Assembly (NCBI GenBank): GCA_009746045.1
Contig: RPFO01000188.1
Coordinates: 1,850,738-1,912,737, forward strand
Length of the DNA: 62,000 nt
DNA from: Mesostigma viride
Taxonomy: Eukaryota > Streptophyta > Mesostigmatophyceae > Mesostigmatales > Mesostigmataceae
Reading direction: 5' to 3'
A model generated the notes under the pieces. The model did no database searches. It was given only the letters and a program-made list of their open reading frames with translations, and was not told the DNA's origin. Shown one piece after another: positions 36,960-47,989 of the stretch; position 1 is the first letter of the stretch; each line of letters opens with the position of its first letter. A program made the translations under genes and the position numbers.

Positions 36960-39897
36960 GGCATATATCCTGACCACGCTCCCTTTTGCCGCCTTGGGCA
37001 TTCCTGGCCACGCTCCCTTTTGCCGCCTGTGCGCGCAACCCTTGCATGACGCTCCCGGACGTCCCTCACCGCGCCCGGAGCTTGTTTACGCGGTGCGCCC
37101 TGCTTTCCCTGGCCCGGATGCATAGTCACCCTCTCGACGAACTCGGCCACAAGCTGTTTCTCGTCACCCCCCGGCTCCTCTTAGCGCCGTTGGAGCGGGG
37201 CGTGCGTGGCGTACAGGGTGCGGTCATCGCTCGCTGCCGGCGGTTCCTCCTCGGGGATTGGGAAGGGCTGTGGGCGCTGCAGCCTCCGGCCTCCACCCGG
37301 GTGTCGGGGGCCGCCTCCTTTGCCCGGGTGGAGGCTGACGTCATGCGGTTGGTGAAGGTAGGTGAATTGAGCCGGGCCATGCAAAAGCTTGAACTGACCG
37401 CGTTGGCTCCCTCCACTCCCCCGACCCTGCAGGCTTTGCGCGACCTTCACCCCGACGAACCGGCCTTTGCGGTGCCCGCCCCGGCCACCCCCCCGCCCCC
37501 GCCTATTGTCCTGGACCTGGACATCTTCACGGCTGTGCTGAAGGATCTGCCGAACGCCTCCTCCACCGGCCCCTCAGGCTGGCGCTACGAGCACCTCTCC
37601 GTGATGGCGGGCCATGGCGGGGCGACCGCACTCTTTGAGGCTGCCGCCGACTTGGCCGCGGGGTCCCTGGCCCCCGCGGCGCGCCCTTGGCTGGCTGGGG
37701 CACGCCTCATTGCCCTCCTGAAAGACGACGTCCCCCCGCCTGCTGGCCGCGTTCGTCCCATTGCTTGCGGCGAGGTCCTACGCAAGCTGGTGAGTAAGGT
37801 CATTTGTCGCCAAAAGGCCCCCGAGTTTCGCGCCTACTTCTGCCCCAACCGGAGTGATACTGAGGAGTCCGTCGCGGCCCAGCTTGGCGTCGCCACCAAA
37901 GGGGGCAGCGACATCATCGTGCACACAGTTCAGGCCTACCTCGAGACGCATCCGACCCATGTGGCGCTGAAGGTGGATTGCCACAATGCGTTCAATGCTG
38001 TCACCAAGGCTAGCATCTTTGAGGCCGTCGGCGAGGCGTTCCCTGACCTTCTTGCGTGGACAGCAGCCTGCTACGGCGAACCCACTCAACTCTCCTTCCT
38101 CATGGAGGATGGGACGTTCGCCGACATCGCTTCCCGCACGGGAACCCAGCAAGGTGACCCCCTCGGCCCCTTTTACCTGTCTGCCCCGCTGCACAAGGCT
38201 CTCCAAGGTGTCCACGCTGCGCACCCGGATGTCGTGCTCCTCGCCTATATGGACGATATCCATGCCCTTGGCCCGGCCGACGCTGTGGTTGCCGCCCTGG
38301 CTGCCCTTGAAGTGGCCATGGCGGCCATCAACCTTCGGCTCACCCTCCCCAAGTGTGCAGTCTTTTCGCCCCAGGGGGACTGCTCTGGCTTCCCCGCGGC
38401 TATCCCGGGGGCATTGGCGCGGGCGCGTGGTTTCTCGTGCCTGGGCGTCCCTGTGGGTGACCCTGACTACGTCGAAGAGGAGCTCCGGGCCACCGTGGAA
38501 CAGCGCACCCATGTCCTCGAGACTTGGGCGCGCCTCAAGGACCCCCAGACCAAAGGGCTCCTCCTGTGGTTTTGCGCCCACCCGCGGGTGGTTCACTGGC
38601 TCCGTGGCGCTCCCCCCCACTTGGTGCGGCTTGCCGCGGAAGGCCATGACGAGCGCATTCAGGCCGCCTTGCAGGTGCTCCTCCCCGGCCCTAGCCTGCC
38701 AGCTCACTCCATGCGCTTGGCCACCCTCCCCTGCCGCATGGGCGGGTGTGGGCTCACCCGCGCCGCCCGCCTCGCCCCCGCCGCCTTCCTTGGCTCTGTT
38801 GCTCAGGCCTGGGCGGAGATCCGCCGGTTGGTCCCCAGCGCCGTCAGCGCCATTCCCGACTTGGTCACCCCATCCCCCTTCCCCTTTGTGCAGGCTGTGC
38901 AGGATTCTTACCTCGGGATCCAGCAGGCTTGCGACCTCGTCCGCCCCGCTCAGGCCGTCCACCGTCGCCTGCCCCGGGGCACGCCCGGCGTGTCCACTGT
39001 CGTCAGTCCTAGTGTCTTCCCTGCCTGCGTTCATGAAAAACAACAAAAGACCTACGCGGGTATACTACACTGTGCCGACTGGATGGGTCTGCATGCGAGC
39101 TTGAACGATCAGGGGAAGGCTTGGCTTCACTCCGTTTCCCTTGAGGGAGCGTGGGGTCCGCATTCCTGCGCGCCCTCCCCATGAGCCCTTTGTTCACACT
39201 GGTTCCGGCCCTTTACGCCATCGCTCTCCGCCACCAGCTCTTTGCCCCGCAACCTCTCATCACGGCGGGTGCGTCCTGCGGCAGCTGCGGGCTTGCTCTG
39301 GATACTACTGGGACGCACTACATCGCGTGCATGGGTGGCCAGCAGAACCAGAACTGGTTCCTCTATCTCCATACCGCTCTCCTCCGGGTGGTGTGTGCCA
39401 TGGTTCGGTCGGTCTTTCCCCACTCCACCATCAAGTGCGAGGACGCGGATGGGGCCGCCCTCTACTCACCCAACCACCGCCCCGACATTACCGTGCTTGA
39501 CTACGACGGGCAGGGTTGCCACCTGCTCATCGATGTCTCCGTGGCTCGGCCGCTTTCCGGTCGCCACATCCTCCGGGCGGCTGTGGATGCCGGCGCTGCT
39601 GCCGCTGTGGCTGAGCGCGACAAGTTTGCCTCCTACGGCAATGTGGGGCCCCACCGGGTCATCCCCTTTGTCCTTGAGGAGTTCGGGGCCATGGGCCCCA
39701 AGACAGCGGAGTTTTTCCACGAGTGCTGCCAGCGCCGTGAAGACCGCCTCGACCTCGAGGGTCAGACCGCCCCGTGGTCGGCCCGCACGTGGTCCTCGTA
39801 TTGGCGGCAGCGTCTGTCACTCGCCCTCACTCGCACCGTGGCTGATGTGTTATTCCGCCGCACCCGGGCCGACTTTGTCGCGACCCATGCGGTCTAG
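36960..39897 (+). CDS. R2-like LINE polyprotein: RT, CCHC finger, restriction-like endonuclease
   Basis: A nearly intact retrotransposon ORF of about 980 aa with one -1 frame change near 39131-39151. The open part starts by 36986; the true start is unclear. RT motifs include STGPSGWRYEHL, RPIACGEVLRKLVSK, VALKVDCHNAFNAVTK, SRTGTQQGDPLGPF and the catalytic AYMDD, then the thumb. After the frame change comes a CCHC finger, CGSCG…THYIAC (C-x2-C-x9-H-x3-C, 39275-39331), then RPDITVLD … LLIDVSVARPL, which fits the PD-x(12-15)-D signature of the restriction-like endonuclease of R2/CRE-type LINEs. A second family member is split by element 2 (48905-48981 and 57722-58230). Elements of this class usually insert at a fixed site; none is identifiable here. 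Confidence 0.85.
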
Positions 39898-40210
39898 ATC
39901 CCTTCCAGGCCTGCATGGTGGGCCGGCAGCGCTGTTGCTGCGTGTAGTTTTGTGATGTATAGTTAGTTGTACCTTGTGCCGCTGGCGTGATCCTTGGATG
40001 TCTGTGTCAGATTACTATTAATTTCTTCAGGGTTATTCTCCCAGTTATCGGGTTTTTCCTTATGTTGCATGCCTATCTCACCTCCGTAATCTATCATTCT
40101 CAATGAATATATCCTGACCTGGCCTGGCCCCACGGACATTCCTAGAAAGAGTGTTAAATTAACCTGCCATGAACTATACACAGCAGTTGCTGGCCAACCT
40201 AGCTAGTACG
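39898..40210 (+). other. Probable 3' untranslated region of the R2-like LINE
   Basis: AT-rich, no coding frame. It runs from the stop codon to a TGAACTATACACAGCAGTTG block that also occurs before repeat D copies. Confidence 0.5.
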
Positions 40211-40218
40211 TAGTGGTA

Positions 40219-40430
40219 GTTATTATAAATAGTGACGGAACCTTTTTGGCCACTTGGCAATTAGGTCCGTCACTATTTATCCGGCGAAAACCACTCGCCG
40301 GTATCTATTCCGCGTTAAGTTCACGTGAACGTGGCGCGGAATTGATACCGGCGAGTGGTTTTCGCCGGATAAATAGTGACGGACCTAATTGCCAAGTGGC
40401 CAAAAAGGTTCCGTCACTATTTATAATAAC
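40219..40430. mobile_element. 212-bp near-perfect palindrome (foldback MITE), copy 1
   Basis: The two arms, from GTTATTATAAATAGTGACGG to CCGTCACTATTTATAATAAC, are complementary almost base for base and meet at TTCACGTGAA. It would extrude as a cruciform about 105 bp long. It has no ORF. The arms carry a motif ATTAGGTCCGTCACTATTTA twice each in opposite orientations. Confidence 0.85.
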
Positions 40431-40630
40431 GAAAACGTCGTAGTGTGGGGGCCGATATCTATCGTACCGCTGATGCCTACTGCAGTACCGAATCTCGCCT
40501 TAACGATATTCCAACCGGGCATATTTTCCCTTCTGGCACTTTCGTTTGGCCTTCTGGTATCAAATCCTTCCGGTATCCGGAAATACCCGTGTCACCACAG
40601 GGATTCGAACCCCCGACTTACGAGGTCTTA
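40431..40630. other. Spacer between palindromes with a tRNA-like T arm
   Basis: GTCGTAGTGTGGGGGCCGAT … CTACTGCA recurs after palindrome copy 2, so palindrome plus spacer is a tandem duplication. On the minus strand 40617-40590 reads GTCGGGGGTTCGAATCCCTG, which looks like the T arm of a tRNA, followed by TGGTGACA. No D arm is visible, so I do not call a tRNA gene. Confidence 0.5.
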
Positions 40631-40841
40631 GTTATTATAAATAGTGACGGAACCTTTTTGCCACTTGGCAATTAGGTCCGTCACTATTTATCCGGCGAAA
40701 ACCACTCGCCGGTATCTATTCCGCGTTAAGTTCACGTGAACGTGGCGCGGAATTGATACCGGCGAGTGGTTTTCGCCGGATAAATAGTGACGGACCTAAT
40801 TGCCAAGTGGCCAAAAAGGTTCCGTCACTATTTATAATAAC
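40631..40841. mobile_element. Palindrome (foldback MITE), copy 2
   Basis: Almost identical to 40219-40430, with one A or G lost from a homopolymer in an arm. A 42-bp arm fragment follows at 40895-40936. A degenerate relative is embedded at 22735-22795. Confidence 0.85.
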
Positions 40842-40972
40842 TAAAATGTCGTAGTGTGGGGGCCGATATCTATCGTACCGCTGATGCCTACTGCAACCTT
40901 TTTGGCCAAAAAGGTTCCGTCACTATTTATAATAACTGTGGTCCCAGCTAAGTTTGCGTGAACACCGTAAAT

Positions 40973-41282
40973 TTCCCCCCTCTCTCTTGCTTGGACTGCT
41001 ATGCAGAACAAGCAGAGGTGGAAGACCATTGTCCAGGCCCACACGTCAGCCCCTGTGGGCAAGCCCCCTCCCCCCGGCCAGGAGGAAGGGCCAGGCGCTT
41101 TGTTGAGTAGTTAGGATTTTAGTATAGTAGTTAGTACTTCTTAGATTAGCCTAGATCGAGAGTTCGCCTAACTAAGTGGCTTAGGTTTCACGGCTTCGCT
41201 CCCCTCCATCCATCAAGCAAGGGATCGAATACGTGCTACATCATGATCTCCCATCGGAGTCATGTTATAATTTAATTTTGCT
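40973..41282. repeat. Dispersed repeat D, copy 2
   Basis: TCTCTCTTGCTTGGACTGC, CCAGGCCCACACGTCAGCCC, GGAAGGGCCAGGCGCTTTG and GTCATGTTATAATTTAATTTT match copies 1 and 3. Confidence 0.65.
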
Positions 41283-41522
41283 CGCACCATGGTGGTCATG
41301 CAGTCAGGTAGGCACCGACCTCGGTCTGGCCGGCCCCCACTATACTTCTTGGCCAACTGGCGGCAGCCCTGCGGCATACTGATCGATAGTACAGACTGGC
41401 CCCAAGGACAAGCCCAGACGGCTGGGTTGGTAGACCTGCCATGCATGAACTATAAAAATGATCCGGCTAGCTGCTGGCCGACCTAGTACGGTCCCAGCTA
41501 TAAGTTTGAACACGTGCCGCAT

Positions 41523-41832
41523 TTCTTCCCCCTCTCTTGCTTGCATGGACTGCTATGCAGGACAAGAAGATCGAGGTGCAGTAGACCATGGTCCAGGCCG
41601 GCAGGCCCACACGCCAGCCCCTACTAGCTGTGGGCAAGCCCGCCCCCCCCCCCCCCCCCAGGAGGAAGGGGCGCTTTGCGGAGTATAGAGTAGCTAGGAT
41701 TTGTGTAGATTAGTTTAGAGTTAGCTTAGTTATAGATTTCGCGGCTTCGATCACTCCCATCCATCAGCCGGCAAGGGAATACGTGCTACATGATGATCTC
41801 CCAACGTAGTCATGTTATAATTTGATTTCATT
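41523..41832. repeat. Dispersed repeat D, copy 3
   Basis: Same order of blocks as copies 1 and 2, with a 16-17 base C run (about 41643-41659). The preceding GGCCGACCTAG…GGTCCCAGCTATAAGTTT links it to copy 2. Confidence 0.65.
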
Positions 41833-41934
41833 TAATGGCTAGGGCATCCATGGCGTCTCAGCAGCAGAGAGTAACTCTCTGCATGGGCATTGAAAGCATG
41901 ACTAACTATATACTTAAACGCATCATATCTGGTG

Positions 41935-42290
41935 AGCTGCGGATGTCGGCTGTCCGCCTTCCCAGCCTGCGCGCGGGGTAAGGCTAGCCCGGCTCCCGTG
42001 CTCCTCACCTTTGATTACAACGCGGATCGATAAGCTGTTCTTTCTTATAAATGCCGCAAGAAGCTCTCGAGGACTTCCTACACGCTGGACGACGACTTGA
42101 CCCTGGCTGTCGCAGCAACAACGGGCGGCCGGGCAGCTATGACCGACCTACCTCCAGCTCCGGCAGAACGCAGGGGGGAAGCCAGTATACTAGAGAGGGG
42201 CGGTCATCCACGTCAACCACAAGCACTGGCAGGCGCCCCATTCCCCTCCAGCAACCCCAGCTCAGGGAATATATAGCAGTCGTGTAGACT
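41935..42290 (+). pseudogene. Short LINE ORF1 fragment
   Basis: Plus-strand counterpart of 24790-24500 (CTGCGGATGTCGGCTGTCCG, CTCCGGCAGAACGCAGGG, CCACAAGCACTGGCAGGCGCC), giving the C-terminal RNA-binding end of ORF1. It is decayed. Confidence 0.5.
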
Positions 42291-43180
42291 AGTCATGCAG
42301 GCTTAGCTTAGCACGTGGCCCATGCACGCAGGCCTACGCGCATGTCAGTTTGTGCGTATGATGGGACTCCCCATGCACGGATTCTGAATGCATTAAGAAT
42401 TTAGCTTAGCGTTGCCTATGCAGACAGCTACTCTCTACTGAGACGCCATATACTCTAGCCATTGCTAAGCCATGATGATCTTCCACCCTCACATGGTATG
42501 TCCTCACGTTATTAGCTGCTGGGGTACATAGTGGTGCAGGTGCCCTTTGTGCACCCATGCATGCAGAGCAAGTGTAGTTTACACCCTGGAGGCTACCATA
42601 TTGCATGGGAAGAAGCCCAGAATGTATTAAAAGCCATTAATGCCCCTTCTCAGGGATTAGGGATATGATGTTTTGCTACATGCGCTCGCGCCAACGGAGA
42701 TGAATTAGTTAATTATAGAATTAACATAACTCCATGGGGAGTATATGTATAGCACATATGTAGCCCTGAGAAGGGGCATATGGCTTTTAATTAATACACT
42801 CTTAGCTACTAATTCCTGCAGGTGGGGGGATGTAAACAGCCACCTACTCTGGATGCACAAAGTGCACCTGCCCACCGCGCTGTATTCAGGCACCTACTAG
42901 CCTATGATAGGGGCACCGACAGAGGGGGGAAGATCAGCATGGCTATACAGAAGCTGAGGCATGGCGTCTCAGCAGAGAGTAGCTCTCTGCGTGGGCACAG
43001 CATAACTAAAGAAATAAAGCTCTAAGGCAGAATCTGGTGTGTGGCGCATCATGGGCACACATGTACATGACTAAGTAAGTTTCATGTCTCATGAGTCAGC
43101 TGGTATATCAGTGCCTGTAGTAGGCGTGCATGTACACGTACAGCCACGGTCTAACTATTCTACACTACTATGGCTGTATT
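42291..43180. repeat. Repeat E copies and LINE-derived debris
   Basis: Contains an inverted copy of repeat E (42475-42640) and a direct copy (42770-42920) that partly mirror each other around about 42700, including CCCCTTCTCAGGG and CCCTGAGAAGGGGCATATGG. No gene seen. Confidence 0.5.
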
Positions 43181-43183
43181 CCC

Positions 43184-44160
43184 CTAAGCTGGGGCGTCTG
43201 GGGTCGCTGGGGCCGCGGTTGTCGCGGGGGTCGCATGCCATGCAGGGCTTGTGGCCGACGTATAGATGGCCGCCCCCTTCCAGTACACCGGCTGCCCCGC
43301 CTTGGTCTGCCGGAGCTGGAGGTAGGTCGGCCATAGCTCCTGTCGCCGGTGGTGCTGCACCTGGGTCAAGTCCAGGGTGAAGGGAATCTTATGGATCGAG
43401 CCGCTTGCGGCGTCTGAGAAAAGAAATCTTGTCCGCCGGGTTCTTAAAGGTGCATGAGAAGAAGCGGGGGCGCCCCTGCGCGCGCGGGGGGGAAAAGGTG
43501 GGCGATCAGCTCAATCTCACCAGTATAAGGCCCATGCAACCAAGGATTTCTCTCTCAAACGCACGTGCAACTGAGCTTCTCGGAATTCTCACCTTCCACC
43601 AGGGCGAAGTTCTTGACGATGACGTTGAGGCTGCGCTTGGCGAGCTGCCGAGCTCGGCCTCCTCGCGGAGGTCGAGCGTCTGCTGCTGGAGATCGAGCGC
43701 CTGCTCTGTGCTGCGACGGCGGAGGTGGTGGAGGTGGTGTGCTGCTTGAGCATCATTGTCCGCCCAGGTCGGGATGGGAGGAGCATCACCAGCCAGGCCA
43801 GCGCTGGCTTCAATGGCGGCAATGTCCTTCACCGCCTGGGCGGTGATGCCTGCGGTGTTTTGCAGGCATCCGATGGCGATGGCGTTGTCGATCCTGGAGG
43901 CGCTGGTCAATGTCGCGGAGCTGCATGGGCGGTGATGGAGTCGGTGGAGGGGGAGGGGGAGGGGGGGGGGGGGGGAGGCGAGGAGGGTGGCGGTGGCGGT
44001 GCATGGGGATGGCGGGGAGCTCAGCAGCCAGCGTGCGGCCCAACAGCTGCCACATCTGCAGGTACTAGGGGCGTCACGTGCTGTGAGATGGCTTCTTGGA
44101 GGTACGTGGAGGAGTTCGAAGGTGGATTCGGTCAAGGGGGAGGTGGCCCAGAGGTCCACG
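43184..44160 (-). pseudogene. LINE ORF1 fragment
   Basis: Minus-strand remnant homologous to 24500-25640. Readable segments are LWATSPLTESTFELLHVPP, a Pro-rich stretch, a helical piece (NTAGITAQAVKDIAAIEAS), the segment with TLDLREEAELG, and the C-terminal RQELWPTYLQLRQTKAGQPVYW. The last motif matches the LWPEC…KPKVYW end of the plus-strand copy at about 47900. Several frameshifts. Confidence 0.6.
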
Positions 44161-44439
44161 GCAGAGCGCTGAAGGATGGAAAAGAGGGCGGCGAGCTGAA
44201 GGCGCGGTGGGCCGGGACCAGCCAGACAAGTGCATGGTCAGGTCCGCGGTGAGAAAAACGGCCGTCAGACCCGGTGCGGATGCAATTATGGCGTTGGAGG
44301 CGCTGGCACAGCTAGGTCAAGAAGGAAGGGGTACGACCCATAAAACACGAGCTACACGGTATCCTGATGTGTGGCATGTCGAAATAGCGGGGTCTGTTGA
44401 CGTCAAAGGTGGAAAATAACCTGTCAAATTAAGTCAAAG

Positions 44440-44830
44440 TCGTGCTCAGACCAGCTAGGTTCGGCGCCTGGGCGGCTGCGTTTGGGCTCAGGCGATGCAG
44501 AGGGCGAGGCATTAAGCCCGGGAGGGGTCGAGGGGACCACCAGTGCATGCACGACTAGTGTCATGCACCGCTGCCTGCCGGACCTGAGGGCGATCGAAGC
44601 TGCAGCCGGAGCTGCAAACGGATTTTCAGGGCTTAGTTAGCGCAGCTGCCAGGCTGCGTTGCATCGAGGAGCGTTTGCTCGTCATATATTGCAAAATGGA
44701 TTCCGAAAATTATATCAGCGTGTGTGTCTTATTAGAAAGACGAAGCGGTTGTGATATTCACAGCCGAATTTGGTGCCCAAACGTGAAAGTTATGAGCTCC
44801 GCCGTCAGCCATGGCTACCTCGTGGCTCGT
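44440..44830 (-). pseudogene. Decayed duplicate of the block upstream of the M23 gene
   Basis: Shares with 32200-32600 the stretches GCGTTTGGTCTCAGGCGATG-like, GAGCGTTTGCTCGTCATA, TATATCAGCGTGTG, AGAAAGACGAAGCG and GCCGTCAGCCATGGCTA, but the frame corresponding to the hypothetical ORF at 32071-32433 is full of stops. It is surrounded by LINE debris. Confidence 0.65.
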
Positions 44831-45099
44831 GGCTCGTGCATGGCCGGCGGAGATCGATATCAAGGAGATATGTTCCAATTTGATTTAATTTGACTTAAAT
44901 CCGGTGCATGTGGGTCCCATCATAGGCGCTGGTTTTCTCCTTGATATTGACAAGTACATGGGACATTGAGACAAACAAGTACATGGGCGCCGGTGGGCCA
45001 CATAAGCTTAGCTGTACTATGCTACACTGCCTGGCTGGAACCTCCTCACGTGCCGGCCGGGCCCAGGAATGCTAGACGCCGCAATTAGGCCCGCACTTT

Positions 45100-46110
45100 C
45101 AAAGAACAGCTAGTAGAGGACATGGGGGGGCCGGCGGGCTAGGCCTCTCCGTGATTTGGAACAAGATGATAAACACTTGTTGAGGCCAAGTGGGCCAAGG
45201 TCATATAGAGGACAACAGATCGCGTTTTCCGCGGACCGGCACTGAACGCAAATGGTTTTCACCTTTGCGGCGTGCCAAATCAGAATATACGCTTGGCTGA
45301 TTTCGATAGTACCGGCTACGCCCCCTTCTCAAGAAGGTTCCAGCCGTGTTCAGCCCGTCTCACGTTTCGAGACTGAGCAAGTCTCGAGTGGACACGTGTG
45401 TAGTACTCCTACACACACAGATCTCGAATGATTTATCTAGTACCAAATCCGACAGGCTTGCATCACTCCCCGGAAAGGAGAACTTTTGCGGATGACTGTA
45501 GGTGTCAGTTGGCGATGCCCTAGGATCCGGAGACGTCCGTCCTATAGTCAGCAAAAGTTGGTGCGAGAGGTCCCCAGTTCGATTCCGGCCTGGATTCATT
45601 TGCAGATCGCGTTTTCCGCGGACCGGCACTGAACGCAAATGGTTTTCACCTTTGCGGCGTGCCAAATCAGAAAATCAGAATATAGAGGACAACGACCCCC
45701 CTCAGTCCCGTGGGGATCGCGAATTAGCACCCGCGAGTTAATTTGCAAGCGCCGGAAGCATGCTAGACAAGACCCCTATAGGGTACTGTAAGTAGAGAGC
45801 ACCATGCATTGTAGATAGATATAATAGAGTCCGATCAACTGGCTTGTTTTTGTAGATAGATTATAATTATAGACCGGTAGGCGGTAGGATATTGCGTGTA
45901 CATCCATCGATCCATCCATCGGGGTGAATGCTCCGTGACTCCCCATGCAACGGGAGCACGAGTTTAATTAATTCATGCTATACACTGATAGAGAAGGCTT
46001 GTTTTCAGTGTAGATAGCTTAGACTGGTAGGATTGCATGTACCCATCCATCCATCCATCGGGAAACTAATGCTTCGTGACTCCCCAATGGGAGCACGAGC
46101 TTCAATGATT
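45100..46110 (+). mobile_element. LINE 3' ends, third and fourth copies
   Basis: 45100-45216 plus 45694-45985 form one 3' end (AAAGAACAGCTAGTAGAGGA, GCCAAGTGGGCC, CCGGTAGG, ATCC run, hairpin, GTTTAATTAATT), interrupted by the 463-bp insert at 45217. 45990-46110 is a second, shorter 3' end (GCTTAGACTGGTAGGATTGC, ATCC run, CGTGACTCCCCAATGGGAGC). Confidence 0.65.
45217..45679. mobile_element. 463-bp retroposon-like insert with 14-bp target duplication
   Basis: Flanked by ATATAGAGGACAAC on both sides (45203-45216 and 45680-45693). The insert itself starts and ends with a roughly 72-bp direct repeat (AGATCGCGTTTTCCGCGG … TGCCAAATCAG). Between them, near 45555-45595, CCCCAGTTCGATTCCGGCC resembles a tRNA T arm (B box). 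The long, irregular target duplication points to LINE-mediated insertion, so this may be a SINE-like or TRIM-like element. There is no ORF of note. Confidence 0.65.
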
Positions 46111-46540
46111 TTAATCAATTGATTTATTAATTCTACACTTAGAAGTTTCCCCTAGGCAGGGGTTGATGGGGTCACCTGCCATGGCTTGTGGTCGACGTAG
46201 AGTCGTAGATGGCAGCCCCCCGCCATGCAGTAAACCGGCTTCTTCCCGGCTCCTTTATCAAGGAATTAACGCCTTGAGCTTTGTACGTTAATTAAGCTCC
46301 CAATGATGCCGAACTTAGTATCGGCGGCTCCATCCATGCATGTGTAGACGAAAATGGCTGACAGCGGTATGGCTGACGGCGGAGCTCAGAACTTTTGCGT
46401 CTGAGCCCCAAATTCATGCAGTCAGATCACTTGCATTTGATGCGCCTTTTTAAGACGCACTTGCATGCCAGTATAATCGGTTACGGCTGAAACGCAGTAT
46501 CTCAAGTTACCCACGTGACAAGATTCCAGCTATGACGACT
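46111..46540. other. No gene; small LINE ORF1 scrap
   Basis: 46150-46250 contains CTTGTGGTCGACGTAGAG and AGTAAACCGGCTTC, which match the 24500 and 43256 ORF1 ends on the minus strand. The remainder is unassigned. Confidence 0.45.
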
Positions 46541-46589
46541 AGCGAAAGCAATTAAACGATCGAGGATTAGAAGACGAGCTTTTCGGCTC

Positions 46590-47985
46590 CCACTGCCCAA
46601 CCCACTCGCCATGGTCCTTGCCCAGCCGTCTGGGCCCGCAAACGCATCACCAGCAAATCCATCGCCAAGCGCCTCGCCCGGGCCCAAGAACCCCTGCTAT
46701 GATAAAACAAATGGCGACAGTACCTAGCCCCACGAACGCTTTTCTTTCTGCCACTGGCTGGACCTGACCAACCCGGCCTGGACGAATGCGCCGAGATAAT
46801 CCAGCTCTACGCACAGGATCGCAAGCTCCGCGGGCCCTTTGGGCCCATATCCCCGCGCCAAAAACCCGGCGAGACCCCTCGCCCGGCCAGAGCTCAACCT
46901 TCGCCTGACTCTGTCCTTTACAGCTTCTTCCAGCTCACTGACGACGACCTCGTCGCTAAGCTCCGCAACCCAGCCTGGCCTGCGCAGCCGGCAGTCACAT
47001 CGGCTCCCTCCCTCTGCAAGGATGACATCCGAGCAGTGCTGGAGGAGCACGTGACCCATGCATGGCCGTTGGCCGAGAAGCTGACCTCACTGAACACGAC
47101 GCTCAACACGGTAGAGGCCCGGGTCTCCAATGTGGAAACCGCAAGGTCGGCCACAACAAGCTCCAACCTCAGTTCACGGCGCTGCAGACCGCGGCGCAGG
47201 CATTTGAGGCGCAGGCTGCACTTGTCTCTCGCCTAAATCAGGTGGAGGGCAAGTGCGGCCTGCTCGTCAAGAAGCTTGAAGCCATCACCGCCCAACCCTC
47301 GACGCCCTGGCCGCGCAGGTCCCCGCGACTGCAGCGCAGACGGCCACCATCGCATGCAGCCCAGCCCAGGTGCCCGGCCGGCCGATGATAGCCTGTCGCC
47401 CCACTCCTACGGGGACATGCTGCGGTCAGCGACCGCCTCGACCTCTGACGCCATCGCTACGAAACTCTAGGAGCTTGAAGACCTAGCTTCGCCAGACAAA
47501 ACAACGGGAGGCTACCGACCGCGCTCGCCGTGAGTGCCGAGCTAGCTAGTAGTGGTGCATGCTGCGTCGTTTCCCCCAGAAGCCAGGTGAGACGTCAACG
47601 TACCACCCAATTGCTAACGAGCTCAAGGACCAACTCCTTACCCTCATGGGCCTGGTAGGTGAGGTAGAACTGCGCGGGTGCCACCGCCTTCCCCACTCAC
47701 GGGACAAGGCGGCTCCCCCACCAGTCCTGCTCACCTTCCCCTCAGTCCCCTGAGGACAAGCAGCGGTTGGACTTTCTCGTCGCAAGAGGTTGCACGACCT
47801 CACCTGGATGCTGGACGTCGACCTGACCCCCGCTCAGCAGCAGCAGCGACACGACCTGTGGCCGGAATGCCTCCGCCACAAGCAGGACCCCCAGAAGCCC
47901 AAGGTGTACTGGAGGGCCCGGGCGGGGACCTGATGATCAACCACAAGATGTGGACGCCCCCTGCGGGCTGAAAAAAGCAATAGCT
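46590..47985 (+). pseudogene. LINE ORF1 fragment, plus strand
   Basis: The best preserved ORF1 remnant. A proline-rich N-terminal part is followed by a coiled-coil-like helix (SLCKDDIRAVLEEHVTHAWP, LTSLNTTLNTVEARVSNVE), then after a break an RNA-binding-like domain (VELRGCHRLPHSRDKAAPP, VLLTFPS) and the C-terminal DVDLTPAQQQQRHDLWPECL … PKVYWRA. It shows several frameshifts and at least one in-frame stop. The layout (coiled coil, then RRM-like and C-terminal domains) is that of a LINE ORF1 chaperone. Confidence 0.65.
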
Positions 47986-47989
47986 TAGT

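Noticed and set aside
37778-39104. Long ORFs antisense and out of frame to the R2-like LINE
   Set aside because: GC-rich shadows; the plus-frame protein has all RT motifs.
40590-40632. tRNA gene on the minus strand
   Set aside because: Only a T arm and a possible acceptor 3' strand are present; no D arm, anticodon arm or matching 5' acceptor.
45540-45600. tRNA gene on the plus strand
   Set aside because: The T stem has a mismatch and no cloverleaf can be drawn; kept only as a B-box-like clue to a SINE origin.
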